Below are positions 1-6,037 of a stretch of DNA of 6,178 nucleotides, piece by piece. Within the stretch, counting starts at the first letter, position 1. The number at the start of each line of letters is the position of its first letter. Made by a program: the position numbers and the translations under genes. A model generated the notes under the pieces. That model saw only the letters and a program-made list of their open reading frames with translations, was not told where the DNA came from and searched no databases. Location of the stretch: contig DATGMD010000047.1 of the NCBI GenBank assembly GCA_035293805.1, forward strand, positions 1-6,178, in the 5' to 3' direction. This DNA is from JAJPHF01 sp035293805 (lineage in GTDB: Bacteria > Chloroflexota > UBA6077 > JAJPHF01).

Positions 1-140
1 GAGCGAAGGTGGCGATGGTGACGGCGATTGGGCAGCAGCACGTGGTGCTGGAAGCGGTGCAGGCGGGGGCGAAGGACTTCGTGGTCAAGCCGTTCCAGCC
101 GGAGCGCGTGCTGGCTGCCGTCCAGAAGATGCTGCGCTAA
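1..140 (+). CDS. cheY: CheY-type single-domain response regulator, C-terminal fragment
   Basis: This is the 3' end of a receiver-domain protein whose start lies before the window. The frame begins at base 3 and gives 45 residues before the TAA at 138-140. Visible receiver landmarks are the conserved Thr after beta-4 (MVTAIGQQ, codon 21-23) and the AGAKDF segment followed by VVKPF, where Lys (codon 87-89) is the invariant phosphate-contacting lysine with its cis-Pro neighbour. The protein ends one helix later (VLAAVQKMLR), so no output domain follows and it is a free-standing receiver. The GQQ...AGAKDF.VKPFQP pattern closely matches what I recall of Thermotoga-type CheY. CheY proteins relay phosphoryl groups from CheA to the flagellar switch or another target. 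The phosphorylated Asp is outside the window. cheX follows 177 bases downstream, which suits a CheY with its phosphatase. The family call is firm; assignment as the main chemotaxis CheY rather than a paralogue is inference. Confidence 0.9.
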   Translation, partial: AKVAMVTAIGQQHVVLEAVQAGAKDFVVKPFQPERVLAAVQKMLR

Positions 141-317
141 CGCGGCTCGCGGACGGACTGCGCGGCCCGGCGCGAGGGGCCGGGCGCTGAGCGGCCCGCG
201 CGCGGCCCGACCGGCCCGGCGCGGCCGCAACCAAGATTGCGAACAGGCAGGAGGCGTTAGAGGGGACCGGCGCGGGACGCGGGGGAGGCGGCCCACGCCG
301 GAGGAGGGAAGCGAGCG
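141..317 (+). other. GC-rich intergenic gap between cheY and cheX
   Basis: No convincing gene is seen here. The sequence is almost pure GC from 141 to 228. It contains a 7-bp stem (165-171 with 179-185, loop of 7) that could be a transcript-end or processing hairpin, but no T-run follows. A second short pairing (267-272 with 296-301) ends at the edge of the cheX ribosome binding site. Around 229-262 the composition is briefly less GC-rich, which is where a promoter could sit, but I see no convincing -35/-10 pair. Whether cheY and cheX are co-transcribed cannot be decided from the sequence alone. Confidence 0.4.
302..307 (+). promoter_or_regulatory. Ribosome binding site of cheX
   Basis: AGGAGG, a full match to the anti-Shine-Dalgarno core, ends 10 bases before the ATG at 318. 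It is the strongest site of its kind in the window and supports 318 as the start. Confidence 0.75.
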
Positions 318-839
318 ATGATCGAGGCTGTGTTGGCGCCCGAGCTGGAGCAAGCGTTGCAGGTGCCCCTGCGGGGGGTGCCGGGGGCGGAGCACCTGGA
401 GCCGTTCCTGACCGGCGCGCGCGAGGTGCTGGAGGCGGAGCTGGGCGTGAGCGTCGAACGCGGTCCGCTGCGGCGGGAGGCGGGAAGCCACACGACGCAG
501 GATGTGACGGCGCTCGTCGGGATCACCGGCGCGGTGACGGGGCTCGCGATCTACGCGATGAGCCGCGAGACCGCGCTGAGCATCGTGGCGCAGCTCATGG
601 GCGCGCCGGTGGAAGAGCTAAGCGACCTGGCGCTGTCCGGGATCGGCGAGCTAGGCAACGTGATCACGGGGCGGGCCGCGACGCTGCTCGCCGAGCAGGG
701 CATCGTGGCCAACATTGCGCCGCCCGCGCTGCTCGTCGGTCCGGGACGGCGCGTGTCGATGGCGGGCATCCAGCGGCTGGTCGTGCCGCTGGTGGCGCCG
801 CTGGGGACGGTCGAAGCGCAGCTCGCGATCAAGGGATAG
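318..839 (+). CDS. cheX: CheX-family chemotaxis phosphatase
   Basis: A 173-residue protein, slightly longer than the roughly 155 residues usual for CheX because of about 20 extra N-terminal residues. The family signature is the helix SGIGELGNVITGRA, which carries the ExxN catalytic pair as Glu111 and Asn114. In the CheC/CheX/FliY family these residues insert into the CheY active site and position water for hydrolysis of the aspartyl phosphate. Only one such motif is present, as in CheX; CheC and FliY normally have two. The preceding GLAIYAMSRETALSIVAQLMG fits the beta-strand and helix before the catalytic helix, and the closing GTVEAQLAIKG fits the last strand. The protein is cytosolic, with no signal peptide or membrane segment. 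Its likely substrates are the neighbouring CheY proteins, and possibly the receiver of the hybrid kinase encoded 47 bases downstream. The short gap suggests co-transcription with that kinase, although a strong stem-loop lies between them. Confidence 0.9.
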   Translation: MIEAVLAPELEQALQVPLRGVPGAEHLEPFLTGAREVLEAELGVSVERGPLRREAGSHTTQDVTALVGITGAVTGLAIYAMSRETALSIVAQLMGAPVEELSDLALSGIGELGNVITGRAATLLAEQGIVANIAPPALLVGPGRRVSMAGIQRLVVPLVAPLGTVEAQLAIKG

Positions 840-845
840 CTGCTG

Positions 846-876
846 CCGTCGGGCGGGAGGCCCTCCCGCCCGACGG
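846..876 (+). repeat. 15-bp perfect inverted repeat (stem-loop) before the hybrid kinase gene
   Basis: Bases 846-860 and 862-876 are perfect reverse complements around a single base at 861. As RNA this folds into about 14 GC-rich pairs with a 3-base loop. It begins seven bases after the cheX stop, and its right arm runs straight into the G-rich ribosome binding site of the next gene. No T-run follows, so it is not a textbook intrinsic terminator. It could reduce read-through, stabilise the cheX mRNA end, or control access to the kinase start site. The pairing is seen directly; the role is inferred. Confidence 0.7.
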
Positions 877-886
877 GGGGAGAGCC

Positions 887-3121
887 GTGGCGATGAGCGC
901 AGCAGGGCAAGGTCACGAGGACGCGCCCGCGTCGGGAGAGCAGGCCGCGGCGCGGTCCGCCCCTGCGGCGGTGCCGCCCGCCGAGCGTCCCTTCCCGCCC
1001 GGCTCGGCCCCGTGCCCGGCCGCCCTGACCCCGGCGCGGGCGCTGGCCGCCCTGCACGCCATCGCGACGGCGACCACGCGCGGCCCCGACCCCACGGCCG
1101 TGGTGCGGCTCGCCGTCGAGGTCGCCCGGGAGTGTCTGGGCGTGGACGCGGCGGCGATCTGCGGGTGGCGTCCGGAGGCGGCGCGGCTGGTCTGTGTGGC
1201 GAGCACCGACCCGAGCGAGGTTGCGAACGGCCTCACGCTCGAGCTCGACGCCGGGCCGGCCGCCCTGGCCTTTCATTGGCGGCGAACGATGATCGTCGAG
1301 GGCCACGGCGGCACGGACGGCGCGGCGCTCTGGCCGTCCGCGCCGCCGACGCAGACGCTGGCTGCCGTGCCCCTGCTGGCCGGGGGGGGCGCGGCCGGCG
1401 TGCTGGTCGTGCGGACCCACGGGGCCTACTACTACGAGGCGGAGCACACTCGCTTCCTACACCTCCTCGCCGCTCTGATCGCGCCCGCCAACCTCGCCTC
1501 GCTGCCGCCGGGGGCCGCCCTCATCGCGCCCGACGCGGCCCCGGGCCCGCGCGAGCGCGCGGCGGCGCCCGCCGCCACGGCCGGGCAGGCCGGCGGGGAG
1601 CGCGCTGCCGACGTGGACCTCGCCGGGGAGCGCGCGTGGGCGCTCTGCCAGGCGGTGACTTGCGGCGTGGTCGTGACCGACGAGGAGGGACGCATCGCGC
1701 GCAGCAACGAGCCCGCGGCACGCCTGCTCGGGCTGGACGCGGCAGCGCCGCGGGGCGAACCCCTCGAGGCCGTCCTGACGCTGGCCGGCGAGGACGGCGC
1801 GGCCTTGGCGCCCGAGCAGCATCCCGTGGCGCGGGCGCGGCGAACCGGCCGCGCGGTGCGGGACTGCGTCGTCGGCTACCAGCGGGGCGACGGCGCGCAG
1901 CGGTGGCTGCAGCTCGACGCGGTGCCCGTGGACAACGCGGGGGAGCCCACGGCACGCCTCGTGGTCAGCTTCGTGGACGTGACCGTGCGGCGGGAGGCCG
2001 AGAGGCAGCTTCAGGCGTACGCGCACACCGAGAAGCTTAGGGCGCTCGGCCAGATGGCGAGCGGCGTCGCCCACGATCTCAACCAGTACCTTGGGCTGGT
2101 CGCGGGGCACGGGGAGCTGGCGCTGCGAGCGCTGGGCCGCGACCAGCCCGATTGGGCGAGCGTCCAGGAGGCCGTGCAGGTCATGGCCCAGGCCGCGCTG
2201 GACGGCGCGGAGACGGTAAAGCGCCTGCTCGCCTTCGTGCGGCCGCGCCAGGACGGGCCGCGCCAGCGGCTCGCGGTGGGCGACGTGTTGCGCGAGGTGG
2301 CGCGGCTGACGGCGCCCCGCTGGCGCGACGCGGCCCAGGCCCAAGGGCGCAGGATCAGCTTGCACGTCGAGGCCGACCCCGACGCCACGGTGGAAGGCTG
2401 GCCCGAATGCCTGCGCGAGCTGTTCATCTCCCTGGTGTTCAACGCCGTGGACGCCCTGCCGCACGGTGGGACCATCCGCCTGGCGGCCTGGCGGCGCGGC
2501 CCGCTGACGCACGTCGAGGTCGCCGATTCGGGCATCGGCATCAGCCCGGAGATCCAGCCCCGGGTCTTCGAGCCGTTCTTCAGTACGAAAGGGGAGCGCG
2601 GCACCGGTCTTGGCCTGGCAGTCGCCCGCGACATCGTGGAGCGCCACGGTGGGCAGGTCACGCTGGAGTCGGCGCCCGGGCGGGGCACGACGTTTCGCCT
2701 GGCTTTCCCCTGGGCGGGCGGCGGGCCAGCGGCCGCCCCCGCGGGCGTCGCCCCCGAGGGGGCGCGGCCGCTGCACGTGCTGGTCGTGGACGACGAGGCC
2801 ATGCTGGGCCGGATGGCGGCGCGCATGCTCGCCGTGGACGGCCACACCGCCGTGGTGGTGACCTCGGGCGAGGAGGCGCTGCGGCGGATGTGCGCCGAGA
2901 GCTTCGACCTGGTCATCTCCGACGTGGGGATGGGCGAGGGCATGAACGGCTGGGACCTGGCGCACCGCGTGCGCGCCGAGTTCCCCGACGTGCGCTTCGC
3001 CCTGGCCACGGGCTGGGGCGCGCAGATCGAGCCCGACGAGGCCCGCGCGCGCGGCGTGGGCGCGGTCATCGGCAAGCCCTACCGTCTCCAAGACCTCCGC
3101 TACCTGCTCAGTGCAGCCTGA
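887..3121 (+). CDS. Cytoplasmic hybrid histidine kinase (GAF-PAS-HisKA-HATPase-REC)
   Basis: This 744-residue sensor kinase has no membrane segment. Domains in order: Ala/Pro-rich, probably disordered N-terminus (1-47); GAF-like sensor (about 50-200); Ala-rich linker; PAS fold (about 250-370) running into a coiled coil; HisKA helices (about 380-450); HATPase (about 500-612); linker; receiver (about 629-744). The phosphorylated His is His396 in GVAHDLNQYLG. The N box carries Asn519 (LVFNAVDALPHGG), the G1 box is DSGIGIS (Asp547), FEPFFSTKG is the F box and GTGLGLAV the G2 box, so the kinase looks active. The receiver has the acidic pair Asp635-Asp636, phosphoacceptor Asp679, Thr708 and Lys730, all intact. 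It probably autophosphorylates, then passes phosphate to its own receiver or to a separate protein. The signal is unknown. The GTG at 887 lies only 4 bases after a GGAG; the in-frame ATG at 893, with a 10-base spacing, is an equally good start. Confidence 0.93.
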   Translation: MAMSAAGQGHEDAPASGEQAAARSAPAAVPPAERPFPPGSAPCPAALTPARALAALHAIATATTRGPDPTAVVRLAVEVARECLGVDAAAICGWRPEAARLVCVASTDPSEVANGLTLELDAGPAALAFHWRRTMIVEGHGGTDGAALWPSAPPTQTLAAVPLLAGGGAAGVLVVRTHGAYYYEAEHTRFLHLLAALIAPANLASLPPGAALIAPDAAPGPRERAAAPAATAGQAGGERAADVDLAGERAWALCQAVTCGVVVTDEEGRIARSNEPAARLLGLDAAAPRGEPLEAVLTLAGEDGAALAPEQHPVARARRTGRAVRDCVVGYQRGDGAQRWLQLDAVPVDNAGEPTARLVVSFVDVTVRREAERQLQAYAHTEKLRALGQMASGVAHDLNQYLGLVAGHGELALRALGRDQPDWASVQEAVQVMAQAALDGAETVKRLLAFVRPRQDGPRQRLAVGDVLREVARLTAPRWRDAAQAQGRRISLHVEADPDATVEGWPECLRELFISLVFNAVDALPHGGTIRLAAWRRGPLTHVEVADSGIGISPEIQPRVFEPFFSTKGERGTGLGLAVARDIVERHGGQVTLESAPGRGTTFRLAFPWAGGGPAAAPAGVAPEGARPLHVLVVDDEAMLGRMAARMLAVDGHTAVVVTSGEEALRRMCAESFDLVISDVGMGEGMNGWDLAHRVRAEFPDVRFALATGWGAQIEPDEARARGVGAVIGKPYRLQDLRYLLSAA

Positions 3122-3279
3122 GCGGCCCCCGGCCGGCGGGGCGGCCCTCCACCCCCATACCCTCCGATTACGCCTCCGCGCCTTGTCACGCGCACCCCTG
3201 TGCCACGCCGATTGGTACTTCCTCTCAAGGATGTTCGTCCTGCACTGCACGTCCATGGCGAGACGGGCGGGATGGCCTC

Positions 3280-3306
3280 TTCACGATTCCTTCACTCGGT
3301 CGATAA
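3280..3306 (+). promoter_or_regulatory. Candidate sigma-28 (FliA/SigD)-type promoter for the MCP gene
   Basis: GTCGATAA at 3299-3306 matches the FliA -10 consensus GCCGATAA at 7 of 8 positions. At the standard 15-base spacing upstream is TTCA (3280-3283), only a 2-of-4 match to TAAA. Chemoreceptor genes are classic targets of this sigma factor, and transcription would start about 100 bases before the MCP start. The same bases can also be read as a weak housekeeping promoter (TTCACG, 16 bases, GATAAC). The motif match is seen; the promoter is inferred. Confidence 0.35.
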
Positions 3307-3396
3307 CTCACTCGGACGGCGCCGCGTTGGCGCACGGAGAGCGCGCGAGCCACCGGGCGCAGGCAGGTACCGCGGGGCGGCCCAGAACGGGTGGAG

Positions 3397-3405
3397 AGGA
3401 AGGGA
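3397..3405 (+). promoter_or_regulatory. Ribosome binding site of the MCP gene
   Basis: AGGAAGGGA lies 5-13 bases before the ATG at 3411. It decides the start: upstream in-frame ATGs lack such a site, and starting at 3411 puts the first membrane helix at residue 9, where it belongs in a chemoreceptor. Confidence 0.75.
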
Positions 3406-3410
3406 GAGGC

Positions 3411-5471
3411 ATGAGAATCGGGATTCGCACCAAGCTGCTGGCAGGATTCGGCGTATTGCTGCTCCTGCTCAGCGGGATCGGCGTCTTTGGGCTGGTCAAG
3501 GTCAACGAGGCCAACGACGCGGTGGACGTGGTCGTCGAGAACCAGTTGGTGGCGGTGGAGGGGGCGCGGGCGGCGCAGGTGGCCGTGCGCACGATGCAGC
3601 GCGAGCTGCGGCAAATGATGCTGGTGTCGGGCGGCGAGGCGAACGCGAAGGCGAAGGCCGACTTCGACGCCGCCGAGAAGCGCTTCCAGGACAACATGGA
3701 CGCTCTCACGCCGAAGTTCCAGACCACGGAAGGGCAGGCGCTGCTGGCGGCGGTCCGCGACTCCTACGCCGCCTGGCAGCCCTTCGAGCAGCAGATGGAG
3801 CGGTTGGCGCTGGCCGGCGACAACGACGGGGCCTTGACGATCCTGCTGAGCCCCGAGAACGTCAACGCCACGCAGGCTTTCGACACGGCGATCCAGAACC
3901 TCGTGAACCGCAAGAAGGAGCAGGCCAGCGCCTACGGCAAGGCCGCGCAAGACGCGGGCGACGCGGCCGCGAAGCTGGTCGTCGGCGCCATTCTCGTCGC
4001 GCTCGCGCTCGGCGTCGGGCTGGGCTGGTGGCTGTCGCGCGGCATCGCGCGCGGGCTGGGTCAGGTGACGAAGGCGGCGAACGGGCTCGCGGAGGGCGAT
4101 CTGGACCAGCGGGTGGACGTGCGCTCGCGGGACGAGATCGGCGACATGGCGGCGGCGTTCGGGCGCATGATCGCGTACCAACAGGAGATCGCGGGGGTCG
4201 CGACGGCGGTGGCCGGGGGCGACCTGACGCGGCAGGTCACGCCCAAGTCCGAGCGGGACGTGCTGGGCGTGGCGTTCCGCGACATGGTGACGAACCTGCG
4301 CGGGCTGGTGGGCCAGGTGCAACATTCGGCCGAAGGGCTGGCGGGCACGAGCCAGCAGCTGGGCGCGGCGGCGGGCCAGACGAGCGGCGCTGTGCAGCAG
4401 GTGACCACGGCGGTGCAGCAGGTGGCGCGCGGCGCCCAGGAGCAGTCCACGAGCGCCCAGACGAGCAATGAGTCGGTGGAGCAACTGCTCCAGGCGATCG
4501 ACCAGGTGGCGCGGGGCGCGCAAGAGCAGGCGCAGGCGGTGGCCGGCGCGAGCGCGACGACCGTGCAGATGGCGGCCGGTGTGGAGCAGGTGGCGGCGAA
4601 CGCCCAGCGCGTGGCGGCCGCAAGCGAGCAGACCCGGGCATCCGCCGAGCAGGGCGCCCGCGCCGTGCAAGAGACCGTCGCGGGGATGGCCCAGATCCAG
4701 ACGGTCGTCACCGCGGCGACCGACAAGGTGGAGGAGCTGGGCCAGCTGGGCGAGCGGATCGGGCAGGTCGTGGAGACGATCGACGACATCGCCGAACAGA
4801 CGAACCTGCTCGCCCTCAACGCCGCCATCGAGGCGGCCCGCGCCGGCGAGCACGGCAAGGGCTTCGCGGTGGTAGCCGACGAGGTACGCAAGCTGGCCGA
4901 GCGCTCCCAGCGCGAGACCAAGGCCATCGGCGAGCTGATCCGCGCGGTGCAGGGCGGCACCCGCGACGCCGTGCAGGCGATGGCCCAGGGGGCCGCGCAG
5001 GTGCAGGCGGGCGCGGCGCAGGCGGACCGGGCCGGCCAGGCGCTCGGGGCGATCCTCGAGGCGGCGGAGCAGACGGTGGCGCAGGTGACGGCCATTGCGG
5101 GCGCGGCGCAGGAGATGGCGGCGCGCAGCCGCGAGGTGAATGAGGCGATGGCGAGCATCTCGGCGGTGGTCGAGGAGGCGACGGCGGCGACCGAGCAGAT
5201 GGCGGCCTCGGCCGAGGGGGTCGGGCGTGCCGTCGGCGCGATCGCCGCGGTGGCCGAGGAGAACTCGGCCGCGACCGAAGAAGTCTCCGCCTCGGCCGAG
5301 GAGATGAGCGCGCAAGTCGAGGAGATGAGCGCCCAGGCCGACGAGCTGGCCGCCACCGCCGAGCAGCTACGGGCGCTCGTCGCTCAGTTCCGCCTGGAGG
5401 TGGGCGGCGCGAGCGGGCCGCGGGCGATCGCGGCCGACGCCGACGAGCCCCGCGCGCGGCTCGCGGCCTAG
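3411..5471 (+). CDS. Methyl-accepting chemotaxis protein with four-helix-bundle sensor and tandem HAMP
   Basis: A 686-residue transmembrane chemoreceptor. A short basic N-terminus (MRIGIRTK) leads into TM1 (about 9-29). An all-helical extracytoplasmic sensor follows (about 30-188, 4HB_MCP type), then TM2 (about 189-208, ending GLGWWL). The first HAMP ends near DEIGDM (Asp241). A second HAMP-like unit (about 256-305) contains GGDL and ERDVLG (Glu281). The rest is a long coiled-coil hairpin whose tip holds the near-invariant sequence around Glu474 (EQTNLLALNAAIEAARAGEHGKGFAVVADEVR region, 462-491), which contacts CheA and CheW. From the tip to Phe660 is about 25 heptads, and the same length back reaches the second HAMP, so it is a long receptor class. 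Glu/Gln pairs in small-residue contexts that could be methylation sites occur at 406-407, 595-596 and 623-624. There is no C-terminal pentapeptide tether for CheR/CheB. The ligand cannot be read from the sequence. Confidence 0.95.
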   Translation: MRIGIRTKLLAGFGVLLLLLSGIGVFGLVKVNEANDAVDVVVENQLVAVEGARAAQVAVRTMQRELRQMMLVSGGEANAKAKADFDAAEKRFQDNMDALTPKFQTTEGQALLAAVRDSYAAWQPFEQQMERLALAGDNDGALTILLSPENVNATQAFDTAIQNLVNRKKEQASAYGKAAQDAGDAAAKLVVGAILVALALGVGLGWWLSRGIARGLGQVTKAANGLAEGDLDQRVDVRSRDEIGDMAAAFGRMIAYQQEIAGVATAVAGGDLTRQVTPKSERDVLGVAFRDMVTNLRGLVGQVQHSAEGLAGTSQQLGAAAGQTSGAVQQVTTAVQQVARGAQEQSTSAQTSNESVEQLLQAIDQVARGAQEQAQAVAGASATTVQMAAGVEQVAANAQRVAAASEQTRASAEQGARAVQETVAGMAQIQTVVTAATDKVEELGQLGERIGQVVETIDDIAEQTNLLALNAAIEAARAGEHGKGFAVVADEVRKLAERSQRETKAIGELIRAVQGGTRDAVQAMAQGAAQVQAGAAQADRAGQALGAILEAAEQTVAQVTAIAGAAQEMAARSREVNEAMASISAVVEEATAATEQMAASAEGVGRAVGAIAAVAEENSAATEEVSASAEEMSAQVEEMSAQADELAATAEQLRALVAQFRLEVGGASGPRAIAADADEPRARLAA

Positions 5472-5672
5472 CCGGGCTGGCCCGCCTGGGAGCGTGGGCG
5501 GCCCGGCCGCCGCGCCGGCGCAGGCCGCGCCGGTCCGGCGGGCGAGACGGCCACGCCCCTCGCGGGTGGTCCCGGCGCCGCTTGCCCGCGCCCCCGGGCC
5601 GTCGTGGCGGCCCCGGCGCCGCGGCGCACTGGACGAGCGGGGCGAAGCGCCGATGATCAAGGTGGAGGCGCA
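5472..5672 (+). other. GC-rich gap between the MCP gene and the small DHp-like gene
   Basis: These 201 bases show no convincing gene. They hold several short GC pairings, including GGCGGC/GCCGCC (5497-5502 with 5506-5511), and an 11-bp direct repeat CCCGGCGCCGC (5571-5581 and 5612-5622), each copy containing the palindrome GGCGCC. None is followed by a T-run, so a terminator for the MCP gene is possible but unproven. A GCCGATGA at 5649-5656 resembles a sigma-28 -10 box but would start transcription almost on top of the next ribosome binding site. Confidence 0.4.
5664..5668 (+). promoter_or_regulatory. Ribosome binding site of the small DHp-like gene
   Basis: GGAGG ends 4 bases before the ATG at 5673. 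It favours this start over the in-frame ATG at 5697, which has no comparable site at a usable distance. Confidence 0.6.
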
Positions 5673-5984
5673 ATGCGGGACGCGTGGGATGACGGTATGA
5701 CCAACAGCCTGGAGCAGCGGGTGCGGCACGCCCGGAGCGTCCTGCACGAGCTGACGCAGGCAGTGGCGATGGTCGTCGGCGCCGCGGAGCTACTGCCGCT
5801 GCAACCGGCGGGCTCGGTCGAACGCCACGCGCTGGAAGGGGACCTGGCGCTGGCGGCGCAGCTCCTGACCCAGCGCACGGAGCGGCTGCGGAGTGTGCTC
5901 CGCGACGGCTGCGAGCGGAGCCGCACGCCCTTGCCGCTCGCTGACCAGGCCCCGGCGGGCGGGACGCCCGCGCTCAAGGGGTGA
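5673..5984 (+). CDS. Small stand-alone HisKA/DHp-like protein, 103 residues, no ATPase domain
   Basis: I do not recognise this as a named family. The protein is mostly two predicted amphipathic helices (about 10-42 and 50-88) with a polar, Pro-rich tail. Helix 1 contains LHELTQAVAMVVGAAELL, with His25 followed by Glu. This lines up with the phosphorylation helix of HisKA domains (HE-L-x-Q and a later G-x-x-EL) and with the kinase in this window (HDLNQYLGLVAGHGELAL). Helix 2 matches the second HisKA helix in length and character. Nothing after residue 88 resembles N, G1, F or G2 boxes, and the TGA at 5982-5984 closes the frame, so it cannot bind ATP as a normal kinase. It may be a phosphotransfer or receiver-phosphatase protein, a dimerisation partner of a kinase, or a remnant of one. 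A cheY begins 53 bases downstream, making that receiver a candidate partner. Coding status is likely; function is inferred. Confidence 0.7.
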   Translation: MRDAWDDGMTNSLEQRVRHARSVLHELTQAVAMVVGAAELLPLQPAGSVERHALEGDLALAAQLLTQRTERLRSVLRDGCERSRTPLPLADQAPAGGTPALKG

Positions 5985-6022
5985 ACCAGGATGGCGGCCC
6001 ACAGCGCACACGAGAGCACGAT

Positions 6023-6028
6023 AGGGAG
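6023..6028 (+). promoter_or_regulatory. Ribosome binding site of the second cheY
   Basis: AGGGAG ends 9 bases before the ATG at 6038 and supports that start. The 53-base gap after the preceding gene shows no hairpin or promoter, so the two genes are probably co-transcribed. Confidence 0.6.
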
Positions 6029-6037
6029 CGGAAAGCC

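Larger units (their letters stand above)
3122..3410 (+). other. Intergenic region upstream of the MCP gene, less GC-rich
   Basis: These 289 bases separate the kinase from the chemoreceptor. The first part holds a small GC hairpin just after the kinase stop (3125-3129 with 3138-3142) without a T-run. From about 3150 to 3310 the composition is clearly less GC-rich than the genes on either side, as expected for a regulatory region. It contains a sigma-28-like element near 3280-3306 and an 8-bp direct repeat, TCACTCGG, at 3292-3299 and 3308-3315. The frame of the MCP gene stays open upstream through this region, with ATGs at 3231 and 3255, but the translated stretch has no domain character and lacks a good ribosome binding site. 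I treat it as untranslated. Confidence 0.6.

Noticed and set aside
165..185. Rho-independent terminator after the first cheY
   Set aside because: The stem is only 7 bp in an almost pure GC stretch where such pairings arise by chance, and no T-run follows.
715..2040. Open frame of 441 codons on the + strand overlapping cheX and the kinase
   Set aside because: Arg/Gly/Ala-rich product with no motifs, lying out of frame over two well-supported genes.
2060..2100. Loss of the usual Pro after the kinase H box (HDLNQYL in place of HDLNQPL) as a sign of inactivity
   Set aside because: I recall related hybrid kinases with HDLNQ followed by a residue other than Pro, and all ATP-binding boxes here are intact, so the kinase is probably active.
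1457..3256. Long open frame of about 600 codons on the - strand opposite the hybrid kinase
   Set aside because: Low-complexity Arg/His/Gly product with no recognisable motif, fully explained by GC-rich codon use of the kinase gene on the + strand.
3111..3410. Possible 100-residue N-terminal extension of the MCP from upstream in-frame starts (including ATG 3231 and 3255)
   Set aside because: The stretch has no domain character, overlaps the kinase end and the likely promoter, and lacks a good ribosome binding site. The ATG at 3411 has a strong site and places TM1 at the expected position.
3225..5315. Long open frame of about 700 codons on the - strand opposite the MCP gene
   Set aside because: It is a mirror of a GC-rich gene: stop codons are rare in the antisense frame, the product is dominated by His, Arg and Leu without domain character, and the + strand gene is unmistakable.
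5649..5656. GCCGATGA as a second sigma-28 -10 box before the small gene
   Set aside because: No -35 match at the right distance (TGGA instead of TAAA), and transcription would begin about at the ribosome binding site, leaving almost no leader.
5494..5700. Small open frame of 68 codons between the MCP and the DHp-like gene
   Set aside because: Ala/Pro/Arg-rich translation of GC-rich spacer, no ribosome binding site, and its end overlaps the better-supported gene at 5673.
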